In this document: in pieces, positions 1 through 7,812 of the stretch
Numbering within the stretch: the stretch's first letter is position 1
How the letters are laid out: every line of letters begins with the position of its first letter
Assembly (NCBI GenBank): GCA_963968595.1
Contig: CAXAHJ010000030.1
Coordinates: 1-37,561, forward strand
Source: GCA-2730975 sp937893275
Lineage (GTDB): Bacteria > Verrucomicrobiota > Verrucomicrobiia > Opitutales > Seribacteraceae
Length of the DNA stretch: 37,561 bases
Direction of reading: 5' to 3'
Program-made: the position numbers and the translations under genes
The notes under the pieces: model-generated
The model's database searches: none
Seen by the model: only the letters and a program-made list of their open reading frames with translations
Told to the model about the DNA's origin: nothing

Positions 1-213
1 ATGCGCCTCGATGAGCAACGACGAGTGGCTCGGCGTACAAGGCAAGAACACAAGCTAAGAGGGATGAAGCTACCGCTAGGGGTATGTTGATCATCTCATT
101 TCGCTATAACCTATCCATACTCAACGCGAGTCTGATCGAGATTGCCTGTCGCTTATCATTCAATTATCCTTATACAAATCACTTAGATGAACCCAGCAAC
201 TCCATCCCTTTGC
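1..213. other. Left-edge non-coding or unresolved stretch
   Basis: I see no recognisable gene here. Two short open stretches run in from the left edge on the + strand, one ending with a stop at 56-58 and one with a stop at 88-90. Either could be the last few codons of a gene lying outside the window, but neither tail is recognisable. The bases just before the deacetylase gene are AT-rich and could hold its promoter, but I found no convincing -35/-10 pair. Confidence 0.3.
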
Positions 214-948
214 ATGAGGCTAAGAATTTTTCTTGTTTTCCTGTTGTGCCTTATCAACCTCGACGCCGAAAAGAAGGATCCCGGAACCGTGGTCTTAACC
301 TTCGACGACTCAGTTGCCAGTCAGGCAAATTACGTGGCTCCGCTGCTCAAGAAGTACGGCTTCGGAGCCACCTTCTTCATCACCGAGGGCTTTGATTTCG
401 CCAAGGACAAGAAGAACTACATGACCTGGGACCAAATCAAGAAGCTCCATGCGGACGGCTTCGAGATCGGCAATCACACTCGTCGTCACATCGTGGTGGG
501 CAGACAAAAGCTCGAGCAGCTCACTGCCGATGTCGAGTACATCGAGAAGCAATGCGAAAAGCATGGAATTCCCCGCCCGGTCAGCTTTTGCTATCCAGCC
601 TACCAAACGACAGAGAGAGCCGTGAAACTACTCCGGCAACGTGGCTATCGCTACGCTCGAACCGGCGGAGCCAAGGCTTATGATCCGGAAAAAGACGATC
701 CTCTGCTGATGCCACAGGCCTTTGACGGTAAGCCGAAGAGCACGCTGGAGCAGTTCAAGGAGGCGGTAGCCAAGGCCGGCGACGGCAAAATCGCGGTAAT
801 GACCTTTCATGGCGTCCCCGACGTCCAGCATCCTTGGGTGAACACCGACCCGAAGAAATTCGAGGCATACATGAAGCATTTGAAAGACAGCGGGTGCCGA
901 GTCATTGCCTTGCGAGACCTAAAATTTTCCAAGCCATCCGAAAAGTAA
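214..948 (+). CDS. Exported polysaccharide deacetylase (NodB/CE4 family)
   Basis: Predicted metal-dependent de-N-acetylase or de-O-acetylase of the NodB-homology family (carbohydrate esterase 4), acting on an acetylated polysaccharide or peptidoglycan outside the cytoplasm. From the ATG at 214 the protein has 244 residues. It opens with a hydrophobic signal peptide (about residues 1-18), which is why I prefer this start over the in-frame ATG at 187, which would add nine polar residues. Family motifs are in order: TFDDS with the catalytic Asp and metal Asp at 31-32, NHTRRH with the metal His pair at 88 and 92, CYPAY at 126-130 (usually RxPY), and MTFHGV with His 199 near the end. It stands alone, about 250 bases before the IclR gene. 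The substrate cannot be told from sequence. Confidence 0.85.
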   Translation: MRLRIFLVFLLCLINLDAEKKDPGTVVLTFDDSVASQANYVAPLLKKYGFGATFFITEGFDFAKDKKNYMTWDQIKKLHADGFEIGNHTRRHIVVGRQKLEQLTADVEYIEKQCEKHGIPRPVSFCYPAYQTTERAVKLLRQRGYRYARTGGAKAYDPEKDDPLLMPQAFDGKPKSTLEQFKEAVAKAGDGKIAVMTFHGVPDVQHPWVNTDPKKFEAYMKHLKDSGCRVIALRDLKFSKPSEK

Positions 949-1197
949 CTGCACGCAACAAAACCCATCGACGAAATACGCATCAAGGTGATGCCCGATG
1001 GAGACGCTTGTTGGGATACTCGAAGCGCAGGTTGCCTTCGAGAATTGACCTGATTCTGCCAGTTTGAGCCAGTTCCGTATCGAAACGATTAGCCAAGGAC
1101 TCCGTTTGTTGCCTTACCCGATTGTAAAACAACATATTAATGTCCTAAATCTTGACCCTTTTGATATTTGAGTGTTAGTTGAAGTTTCAATTTCACA
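949..1197. other. Intergenic region upstream of the IclR gene
   Basis: No gene is visible in this stretch of about 250 bases. It must carry the iclR-type promoter. A weak candidate is TTGTAA at 1122-1127 with TAAATC at 1146-1151 (18-base spacer), which matches consensus poorly. TTGACC at 1152-1157 is a good -35 hexamer but has no good -10 partner. No clear terminator hairpin follows the deacetylase. Confidence 0.4.
1179..1190. promoter_or_regulatory. Candidate operator palindrome at the IclR gene start
   Basis: TTGAAGTTTCAA has perfect 5-base arms (TTGAA and TTCAA) around a 2-base centre and ends 7 bases before the start codon at 1198. IclR-family proteins commonly bind short GAAA/TTTC-type palindromes and often repress their own genes, so autoregulation is plausible. 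It is a single short AT-rich palindrome and could be chance. Confidence 0.2.
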
Positions 1198-1992
1198 ATG
1201 AGCAGTCCATCTTCTGAAAATCGTTATCAAGTGCCGGGTCTAGACCGTGCTCTTTCTGTCATCGAATTGCTGAACGAGCACCCTGAGGGTTTGCTCGTGA
1301 ATGAAATGGCCGAGTTGTTGAATTTACCTACTAACAGCGTCTACCGCATCATGCACACACTCGAGCGGCGTGCTTATGCTAGAAAAAACCCCAACGGTTC
1401 CGGTTATTTGCTTTCGGAAAAGTTTCTCTCTCTGGCGACTCCCGTTGCCGGTGATCCGGGATTTCTCGAAAATGCGTTGCCCGTCATGAGGCGACTCCGC
1501 GACTTGACAAGGGAGACTGTCTTGGCAGGTGTGTTGCTTGAAGATAGGGGCGTCGTGCTGGAACAAGTACCCGGATTGCATAACTTTTGTTTCAAGGTGA
1601 ACCCCGGACTACGCTTTTACCTCCATTGCGCTGCTCCTGGAAAGGCAATGCTCGCCGCACTGCCTTTGGATGAAAGGGAAAAATTCTTAAGTAATATGGA
1701 TTTCCCCCGTTTCAACGACAGGACCATAACTTCGCAAAAAGACTTTTCCGAAGAGCTTAATAAATCTAGAGATCTAGGTTATTCGGTAGATCATGCCGAG
1801 GAGATCGAAGGTCAGCACTGTATAGGCGCTGCGGTTTTGGACCGCCGGGGTTATCCAGTGGGATCGATTTGGATTACGGGCCCATCGGTACGGCTAGAAG
1901 AAAAGGATTTCCAACGAATCGGTAGCCAAATTCGTGACCATGCAGAAGAAATTTCGCACGCCCTTGGTTATGTATCTTTCAAGGTAGCCTAA
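1198..1992 (+). CDS. IclR-family transcriptional regulator
   Basis: Cytoplasmic DNA-binding regulator of 264 residues, the usual IclR length. Residues about 14-75 form the N-terminal winged helix-turn-helix, with the recognition region around NLPTNSVYRIMHTLE. The linker helix and the C-terminal GAF-like effector domain (about 90-258) follow, including the typical APGKAMLAAL stretch. IclR proteins bind small ligands, often aromatic or sugar-derived acids, and repress or activate adjacent catabolic genes. The PSD1 gene starts 59 bases downstream on the same strand, so that gene and its DUF1501 partner are the natural target candidates. No Shine-Dalgarno sequence is seen before the ATG. The effector is unknown. 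Confidence 0.92.
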   Translation: MSSPSSENRYQVPGLDRALSVIELLNEHPEGLLVNEMAELLNLPTNSVYRIMHTLERRAYARKNPNGSGYLLSEKFLSLATPVAGDPGFLENALPVMRRLRDLTRETVLAGVLLEDRGVVLEQVPGLHNFCFKVNPGLRFYLHCAAPGKAMLAALPLDEREKFLSNMDFPRFNDRTITSQKDFSEELNKSRDLGYSVDHAEEIEGQHCIGAAVLDRRGYPVGSIWITGPSVRLEEKDFQRIGSQIRDHAEEISHALGYVSFKVA

Positions 1993-2000
1993 GATGATAG

Positions 2001-2030
2001 TTGTCCTGACTTATGAAATGTTACTAATAC
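2001..2030 (+). promoter_or_regulatory. Candidate promoter for the PSD1/DUF1501 pair
   Basis: TTGTCC at 2001-2006 and TAATAC at 2025-2030 are separated by 18 bases. They lie in the 59-base gap between the regulator stop codon and the PSD1 gene, leaving a short AT-rich leader before the start. Both hexamers match the sigma-70 consensus only partly. If real, the PSD1 operon can be transcribed apart from the regulator. Confidence 0.3.
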
Positions 2031-2051
2031 AACTTTAATTGCCCAAAAATT

Positions 2052-5042
2052 ATGACCTCAGCAGACCTATTTAAAAACATGCGAAGGAAAACTTTCCTTT
2101 TTGCCTCATTCTCAATTTTACTAAACTTACTCTCGGCTGAAGAGAAGGTTTCCCCTGAAGCTCTTGCTTTCTGGAAAGAGGAAGCAAAACCCTTGCTCGA
2201 ACAGAATTGCTGGAAGTGTCATGGTGCTAAGGAGCGCATTAAAGGCGATCTTCGACTGACGACGCGCGAGGGTGTGCTTCTTGGAGGTGAAATAGGCGCC
2301 GCAGTCAACTTGGAGAAACCCGAAACCAGTCTTCTCTTGGAGATGCTTTCTTACAAGGATGAGGATCACGAGATGCCGCCAATCGGCAAACTGAAGGACT
2401 CGGAAATCGCTGTCCTCGAAAAATGGATCAAGCTTGGGCTTCCTTTCGCTTCCGAAGACGAGATACTTGGGAAGGAAGGACATGAGGTGGCCGCCGGTGA
2501 AGACAACACCAAGGTGAACGAACGAACTATGTCGCATTGGGCTTTCGTGAAGCCCAAGCGCACCGAATTGCCCGAGGTGAAAGACAAGTCGGCTAAGCAC
2601 CCGATCGATCGTTTCATTTTGGCGAAGCTCGATGCTTCGGGTCTAAAGCCTAATCCTCTAACGACCAAGGAAGCTCTTTTGCGTCGTGCTTATTTTGATC
2701 TCACAGGAATCGCTCCCACTCCGGATCAAGTGAGCGATTTCTTGACCGATGATTCAGCCGATGCCTTTGAGGAAGTTATCGATGGTTTACTGGCTTCCCC
2801 TCAATATGGAGAGAAGTGGGGCCGCCATTGGCTCGATCTCGTTCGCTACGCCGAAACCAATGGATACGAAAGAGACAGTGAAAAGCCCATGGCTTGGCGT
2901 TTCCGTGACTATGTCATCAAGGCCTTTAATGACAATAAGCCTTACGATCGTTTCGTCCAGGAACAGCTTGCCGGCGATGAATTACCCGATGCCGATGCCG
3001 ATGCCATTACTGCCACAGGTTTTCACCGTCTAGGGATTTGGGACGATGAACCCGCAGACCGAAAAAAAGCTAGATACGATTATCTTGACGACATTCTGAG
3101 GACTACCAGTGATGTTTTTCTGGGAATGACGATTGGTTGCGCTCGTTGCCATGATCACAAGATCGATCCCATTCCCACCAAGGATTACTATTCCTTGCTT
3201 TCTTTCTTCGCCAACGTATCGAACCATGGGAAAGGCAAAACCAACCTCGTAAAGGTCGAGAGTTTTTCGGGAAATGGCGAGTATGACAAGCAGTTTGAAC
3301 AGTGGTCAAAGAGGGATGGTGATCTACGCCGCCAATTAGATAAAATTGAGAAAGATTTTCTTGAGGAACTTGAACTCAGGCAACCTGAGATCAAGGTGAA
3401 CAAACCTGGAAAAAACACCAAGGCAAAGCAGAACATCATCCTGCATGATGCCCGTTCCGGGGAAGTTGCTTGGAATTACTCCACAAAAAAACCAGACGAT
3501 CACTGGTTCGAGATCGCCTATGATGACTCCAAGTGGGATTCCGGAAAGGCAGGTTTTGGAGTCAAGGGCACTCCGGGTGCTGTCGTCCGAACAGAATGGC
3601 GTAGCAAGGCAATCTGGATGCGAACAAGTTTTCGTCTGGCCGCTGTTCCGAACAATCTTTCGCTTAACGTTCATCACGACGAAGACGTAAAAATCTATCT
3701 CAACGGCAAACTAGTGAAGGAATTGGGTGGGCATGTTTCCAATTATGAAACGCACGATGTCTCCAAGGTCGCTGCAGATGTACTTCAGACTGGCAAAAAC
3801 GTTCTCGCCGTCCATTGCCTGCAAACCGGGGGAGGACAATTCGTCGACGTCGGGGTATCATCCTCCGATCAGTTCGCTGATCTAGCTTCGCTGATGCGCA
3901 AGTTTGGCAAGGACTACATAGGGGATTCAGCTCTGAAGAACCATCGACGCATTACCCGTGATCTTTCTAATCATGCCGGGCAAAAGCCATCGGCGAGCAA
4001 ATACGAGGTCATGGCTGTGGCCGAGTCTGGAAACAACATTATCAAAGTCTTGCATCGCGGGAATCCTGTTCTTGAAGGGGATGTCGTTCAACCCTCTTTC
4101 CCGAGCGTTTTACGCCCACCCGCCGCCGTTATTCCGGATAGTTACAAGACTCCCAAAACCTCTGGTCGCCGTCGCGTTCTTGCTGAATGGATTACCTCTA
4201 AGGACAATCCTATTTCTGCCCGTGTAATGATGAATCGCGTTTGGCAGCATCATTTCGGTCGCGGTATTGTGCGGACCACCAGCGATTATGGCTTTCAGGG
4301 ATTAAAGCCCACTCATCCGGCCTTGCTCGATTGGTTGGCACTCGAGTTCATGGGTCGCGACTGGAACATCAAGGCAATGCACAAATTGATCATGACTTCC
4401 AACGCATATCAGCGTTCATCTGCTCCCAATGACTTCGCTTTCGAAAAAGATCCTATTAATAATCTTTTTTGGCGCTTTGATATGCGTCGACTTACCGCCG
4501 AAGAGGTTCGGGACTCCATTTTGTCTGCGTGCGGGACTCTCAACTTGAAGCCCGGTGGACCGAGCATTACGCCGCCACTTCCTCAGATCGTACTTGCAAC
4601 CGCCTCTCGTCCAGGAGCGGGCTGGGGTAGGTCTTCTCCAGAAGAGTCCAATCGTCGGAGCGTCTACGTAAAAGTAAAGCGTTCTATGCAAATGCCCATC
4701 CTTATCAACCACGACATGGCCGACATGGATACATCTTGCCCCGTTCGCTTTACCACTACCGTGCCCACGCAATCTCTAAATATGCTTAACGGGAAGTTCA
4801 TGAACGATTCGGCGAAGGTTTTTGCCAAGCGACTTCGCGACGAAGCTGGTACTGCTCCCGCGGATCAAGTTGCTCGAGCTTTTGAGATCGCTTTCTCAAG
4901 GAAGCCCTCTGACAAAGAAGTCAGTTCGGGTTTGGCAATGATTAAAGACATGCGATCTAAGGGCGGCGTTTCCGCAGAAGTCGCTTTGGAACGCTTTGCC
5001 CTCCTTGCCCTCAACCTTAATGAATTTGTCTACTTGGACTAA
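2052..5042 (+). CDS. PSD1 protein: cytochrome c-like, DUF1549 and DUF1553 domains
   Basis: Large exported protein (996 residues) of the PSD1 type found mainly in Planctomycetes and Verrucomicrobiota. A hydrophobic signal segment at about 11-28 is followed by a PSCyt1-like cytochrome domain with heme site C53-W-K-C56-H57. DUF1549 covers about 185-400 and has a second CxxCH at C363-H367. A jelly-roll, galactose-binding-like module at about 482-605 interrupts the middle. DUF1553 then covers about 690-985. The ATG at 2079 (MRRKT) is an alternative start that would put the signal peptide at the very N-terminus. The function of PSD1 proteins is not established; a redox role, possibly tied to polymer breakdown, is inferred from the heme motifs. 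The DUF1501 gene follows after 42 bases, the usual pairing for this family. Confidence 0.9.
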   Translation: MTSADLFKNMRRKTFLFASFSILLNLLSAEEKVSPEALAFWKEEAKPLLEQNCWKCHGAKERIKGDLRLTTREGVLLGGEIGAAVNLEKPETSLLLEMLSYKDEDHEMPPIGKLKDSEIAVLEKWIKLGLPFASEDEILGKEGHEVAAGEDNTKVNERTMSHWAFVKPKRTELPEVKDKSAKHPIDRFILAKLDASGLKPNPLTTKEALLRRAYFDLTGIAPTPDQVSDFLTDDSADAFEEVIDGLLASPQYGEKWGRHWLDLVRYAETNGYERDSEKPMAWRFRDYVIKAFNDNKPYDRFVQEQLAGDELPDADADAITATGFHRLGIWDDEPADRKKARYDYLDDILRTTSDVFLGMTIGCARCHDHKIDPIPTKDYYSLLSFFANVSNHGKGKTNLVKVESFSGNGEYDKQFEQWSKRDGDLRRQLDKIEKDFLEELELRQPEIKVNKPGKNTKAKQNIILHDARSGEVAWNYSTKKPDDHWFEIAYDDSKWDSGKAGFGVKGTPGAVVRTEWRSKAIWMRTSFRLAAVPNNLSLNVHHDEDVKIYLNGKLVKELGGHVSNYETHDVSKVAADVLQTGKNVLAVHCLQTGGGQFVDVGVSSSDQFADLASLMRKFGKDYIGDSALKNHRRITRDLSNHAGQKPSASKYEVMAVAESGNNIIKVLHRGNPVLEGDVVQPSFPSVLRPPAAVIPDSYKTPKTSGRRRVLAEWITSKDNPISARVMMNRVWQHHFGRGIVRTTSDYGFQGLKPTHPALLDWLALEFMGRDWNIKAMHKLIMTSNAYQRSSAPNDFAFEKDPINNLFWRFDMRRLTAEEVRDSILSACGTLNLKPGGPSITPPLPQIVLATASRPGAGWGRSSPEESNRRSVYVKVKRSMQMPILINHDMADMDTSCPVRFTTTVPTQSLNMLNGKFMNDSAKVFAKRLRDEAGTAPADQVARAFEIAFSRKPSDKEVSSGLAMIKDMRSKGGVSAEVALERFALLALNLNEFVYLD

Positions 5043-5084
5043 GCTCTGGAAAACCTTACCCTCACGTACTTTTAATAAAATACT

Positions 5085-6551
5085 ATGAACAAGCCACAAA
5101 ACACATTCTGCGGACAGGTCAATCGCCGTGAATTTCTTAAAGATGTTGGTGGAGGTTTCGCCTCTCTTGGGCTTACGGGCATGCTGGCTCAGGACGGCTT
5201 TTTCCAGTCACAAGCCACTGCTCAGGAAATGGCGAAATTCGTCAATCCACTTGCACCCAAAAAGCCTCATTACGAGGGGAAGGCCAAATCGGTCATATTC
5301 CTCTTTATGTACGGTGGTCCCAGCCAAGTAGATACTTTTGACCACAAGCCAAAGCTTTATCCTCTCGATGGAAAGACCATCGATGTGAAAACTTTTGGTC
5401 GTGGTGGTAAACGTAGCAAAAGCCGAGTGGTTGGACCTAAATGGAAATTCAACAAATACGGCGAATGCGGCAAAGAGGTCTCTGACCTTTTTCCAAATGT
5501 TGCTACCTGTGTTGACGATATTGCCTTCGTCCATTCCATGACTGCGGATTCACCCATTCATGGTTCCGCTATGCTAATGATGAATGCCGGCCAAGTGCTT
5601 TCCGGCCATCCATCCATTGGTTCATGGGTAAACTACGGTCTGGGTAGCGTTAACGAGAATCTTCCCGGTTACGTGGTAATGCTTGATAAGACCGGCGGTC
5701 CTATCAGCGGTGCCAAGAACTGGTCCAGTGGTTATATGCCGGCTAGTTACCAAGGCACGGTTCTACGTTCTCAAGGAACCCCAATTCTTGATCTCGAAAA
5801 TGCAAATGGGATGAGCAAGACCGAACAGCGTACGCTTTTGGATCACCTTCGAAACATAAATGAGGGACATCTTTCAGAGCGCTACGACAATACTAACCTT
5901 GCTGCTAGAGTAGCCTCTTATGAGCTTGCTTATAAGATGCAGGCATCGGCTCCCGAGGCTGTTGACTTGGACAAGGAGCCGGATCACATCAAGAAGCTTT
6001 ACGGTATTGATGGTTCCAAAACCGAAGATTTTGGTCGGAAATGTTTACTTGCTCGTCGTCTTGTTGAGCGTGGAGTGCGCTTTGTCCAAATTTACTCAGG
6101 AGGAAACCACAACGACGCCAACTGGGATGCACACGGTGATCTTGTAAAGAATCACACCTATCATGCAGGCAATACGGACAAAGCTATAGCCGGTCTTCTA
6201 AAAGATCTTAAACAGCAAGGGTTACTCGATGAGACTCTCGTTGTTTGGGGTGGCGAATTCGGTCGCCAACCCACTGCAGAATATGCGAAAGGCACGGGTC
6301 GGGATCATAACTCTTACGGCTTTACCATGTGGATGGCCGGTGGCGGGATAAAGGGCGGGATTAGTGTGGGCGAGACTGATGAACTTGGTAGCGCCGCCGT
6401 TGTCGATCGCTTCCACGTCAAGCGCTTACATTCCACCATTTTACATCTTCTGGGACTCGACCCCAATGCCCTAAGCTATTTCTATGGCGGCCTCGATCGT
6501 CGCTTAGTGGGGGTAGAAGGCGCCGAACCGATAGAACAACTGTTAGCCTAA
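5085..6551 (+). CDS. DUF1501 protein with Tat signal (alkaline phosphatase-like fold)
   Basis: 488 residues, the usual length for DUF1501. The N-terminus has a twin-arginine motif NRREFL (13-18) followed by a glycine/alanine-rich hydrophobic stretch, so it is probably exported folded, with its metals already bound. DUF1501 proteins belong to the sulfatase/alkaline phosphatase superfamily. Candidate metal-binding residues are visible in NHNDANWDAH (341-350), GEFGR (390-394) and GRDHN (405-409). It follows the PSD1 gene closely on the same strand and the two are almost certainly co-transcribed. The substrate is unknown; phosphate or sulfate ester hydrolysis is a guess from the fold. No Shine-Dalgarno sequence is seen before the ATG. 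Confidence 0.9.
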   Translation: MNKPQNTFCGQVNRREFLKDVGGGFASLGLTGMLAQDGFFQSQATAQEMAKFVNPLAPKKPHYEGKAKSVIFLFMYGGPSQVDTFDHKPKLYPLDGKTIDVKTFGRGGKRSKSRVVGPKWKFNKYGECGKEVSDLFPNVATCVDDIAFVHSMTADSPIHGSAMLMMNAGQVLSGHPSIGSWVNYGLGSVNENLPGYVVMLDKTGGPISGAKNWSSGYMPASYQGTVLRSQGTPILDLENANGMSKTEQRTLLDHLRNINEGHLSERYDNTNLAARVASYELAYKMQASAPEAVDLDKEPDHIKKLYGIDGSKTEDFGRKCLLARRLVERGVRFVQIYSGGNHNDANWDAHGDLVKNHTYHAGNTDKAIAGLLKDLKQQGLLDETLVVWGGEFGRQPTAEYAKGTGRDHNSYGFTMWMAGGGIKGGISVGETDELGSAAVVDRFHVKRLHSTILHLLGLDPNALSYFYGGLDRRLVGVEGAEPIEQLLA

Positions 6552-6620
6552 AGGTTCGCTCCAGATTTTCGGTCAATTCCGCTCGCGCAAACCGTGGGCA
6601 TTCTTTAGGTGTTTGTTTGA

Positions 6621-7694
6621 ATGAGCGAAACATCCTTACGTCCTCTTCTTACAGACAAATCTCCAGAGGATTGGGACTTTCCCGACGTTCCCGCATATAG
6701 AGCGGAGCAAATTCGTCAATGGGTCTACGATAAAGGGGTACTCGATTTCGATGCCATGTCCAATTTACCTGCTGACCTCCGTACTCGTTTGGCGAAGGAG
6801 TGGGAGATTCGACCAATGGAGCAAGCCCGCGTTCAAGGGTCTGCCGACGTAACTCGCAAATTTTTATGGCGCTTGCGTGACGGGCAGTTCATCGAAAGCG
6901 TCCTGATTCCAGCCACGCTCGGTACGGATGGCTCTCGTGCTTCGCGCCTCACGCTTTGCGTTTCTACTCAGGTCGGGTGTGCTCTAGGGTGTAAGTTTTG
7001 CGCAAGTGGACTCGATGGATTGAAGCGAAACCTCTCGACGGGAGAAATCTTAGGCCAAATCCTTCTCGCGAGGAACGAGGCGAGTCGGAGGGTCGACAAC
7101 CTCGTTTTCATGGGAATGGGCGAACCTCTCGCAAATTTACCCGCGCTTTTACCCGCCCTCGACGTGATTCTATCTCCTAAGGGATTGGGAATCGGCGCCC
7201 GACACGTAACCCTTTCCACGAGCGGACTTGTTCCGCGTATTCTGGAACTTGCCTCTTACCCTGCGCAAATCCGCCTCGCTATCTCTCTTCATGGCGGCGA
7301 CGACGCCACTCGCGAGAAAATTATGCCGATCAACAAGCGCTATCCCATGGCCGAGCTACTCGACGCCTGTGAAACCTTTGTCCGAACCCGTCGCAAGATG
7401 ATCACGCTCGAATACATTCTCATCGACGGAGTGAACGATGATCCTGTCCAAGCCACAATGCTTGCTGCCCACGCCCGCCGGCTTCGAGCCAAGGTGAACC
7501 TGATTCCATATAACAAGGTTGAGGGGCTTGAATGGAAACGACCTTCCGAGAACCGTATCAGAACCTTTCTTCAAACTGTAGAGAGAGGACACCCGCCTGC
7601 GGTGACTCTTCGCACAGAGAAAGGTCATGACATCGACGCAGCTTGTGGTCAGCTTCGCTTGAGAGAGCAAAAAGTAGAAGGCTGTAATCCTTAG
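6621..7694 (+). CDS. rlmN: 23S rRNA (adenine2503-C2)-methyltransferase RlmN
   Basis: Radical-SAM methyltransferase that modifies A2503 of 23S rRNA and, in some bacteria, A37 of certain tRNAs. The 357-residue length is normal. The [4Fe-4S] cluster motif is C120-x3-C124-x2-C127. The two catalytic cysteines are also present: C113 in LCVSTQVGC and C342 in AACGQLR near the C-terminus. GMGEPLAN is the SAM-binding region typical of the family. The start at 6621 has a weak AGGTG upstream. It is a housekeeping gene lying between two exported heme-protein genes and probably has no functional link to them. Confidence 0.96.
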   Translation: MSETSLRPLLTDKSPEDWDFPDVPAYRAEQIRQWVYDKGVLDFDAMSNLPADLRTRLAKEWEIRPMEQARVQGSADVTRKFLWRLRDGQFIESVLIPATLGTDGSRASRLTLCVSTQVGCALGCKFCASGLDGLKRNLSTGEILGQILLARNEASRRVDNLVFMGMGEPLANLPALLPALDVILSPKGLGIGARHVTLSTSGLVPRILELASYPAQIRLAISLHGGDDATREKIMPINKRYPMAELLDACETFVRTRRKMITLEYILIDGVNDDPVQATMLAAHARRLRAKVNLIPYNKVEGLEWKRPSENRIRTFLQTVERGHPPAVTLRTEKGHDIDAACGQLRLREQKVEGCNP

Positions 7695-7750
7695 AGGAGT
7701 TTATTTCGAAATTCAATTATCTGTGTGTAGCATCTTTTCATCTAGGAACG

Positions 7751-7774
7751 AAAGCTTGTAAAGTGTAGCTTTTT
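7751..7774 (+). terminator. Possible weak terminator after rlmN
   Basis: AAAGCT (7751-7756) and AGCTTT (7767-7772) could pair across a 10-base loop, and the right arm runs into a stretch of five T. The stem is short and AT-rich, so it would be weak. It lies in the 118-base gap between rlmN and the next gene, where a transcript end would make sense. Confidence 0.3.
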
Positions 7775-7812
7775 GCTTTGCTGGTTTAACCACTTATCGT
7801 TCTTTTTTCACT

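Noticed and set aside
1..90. Short open frames at the left edge as a gene tail
   Set aside because: Two compete and neither is recognisable; there is too little sequence to call a partial gene.
2985..3006. GATGCC triple repeat in the PSD1 gene
   Set aside because: It encodes a short Asp-Ala repeat; a similar short run occurs in the giant gene. Too small and common to be a mobile or regulatory repeat.
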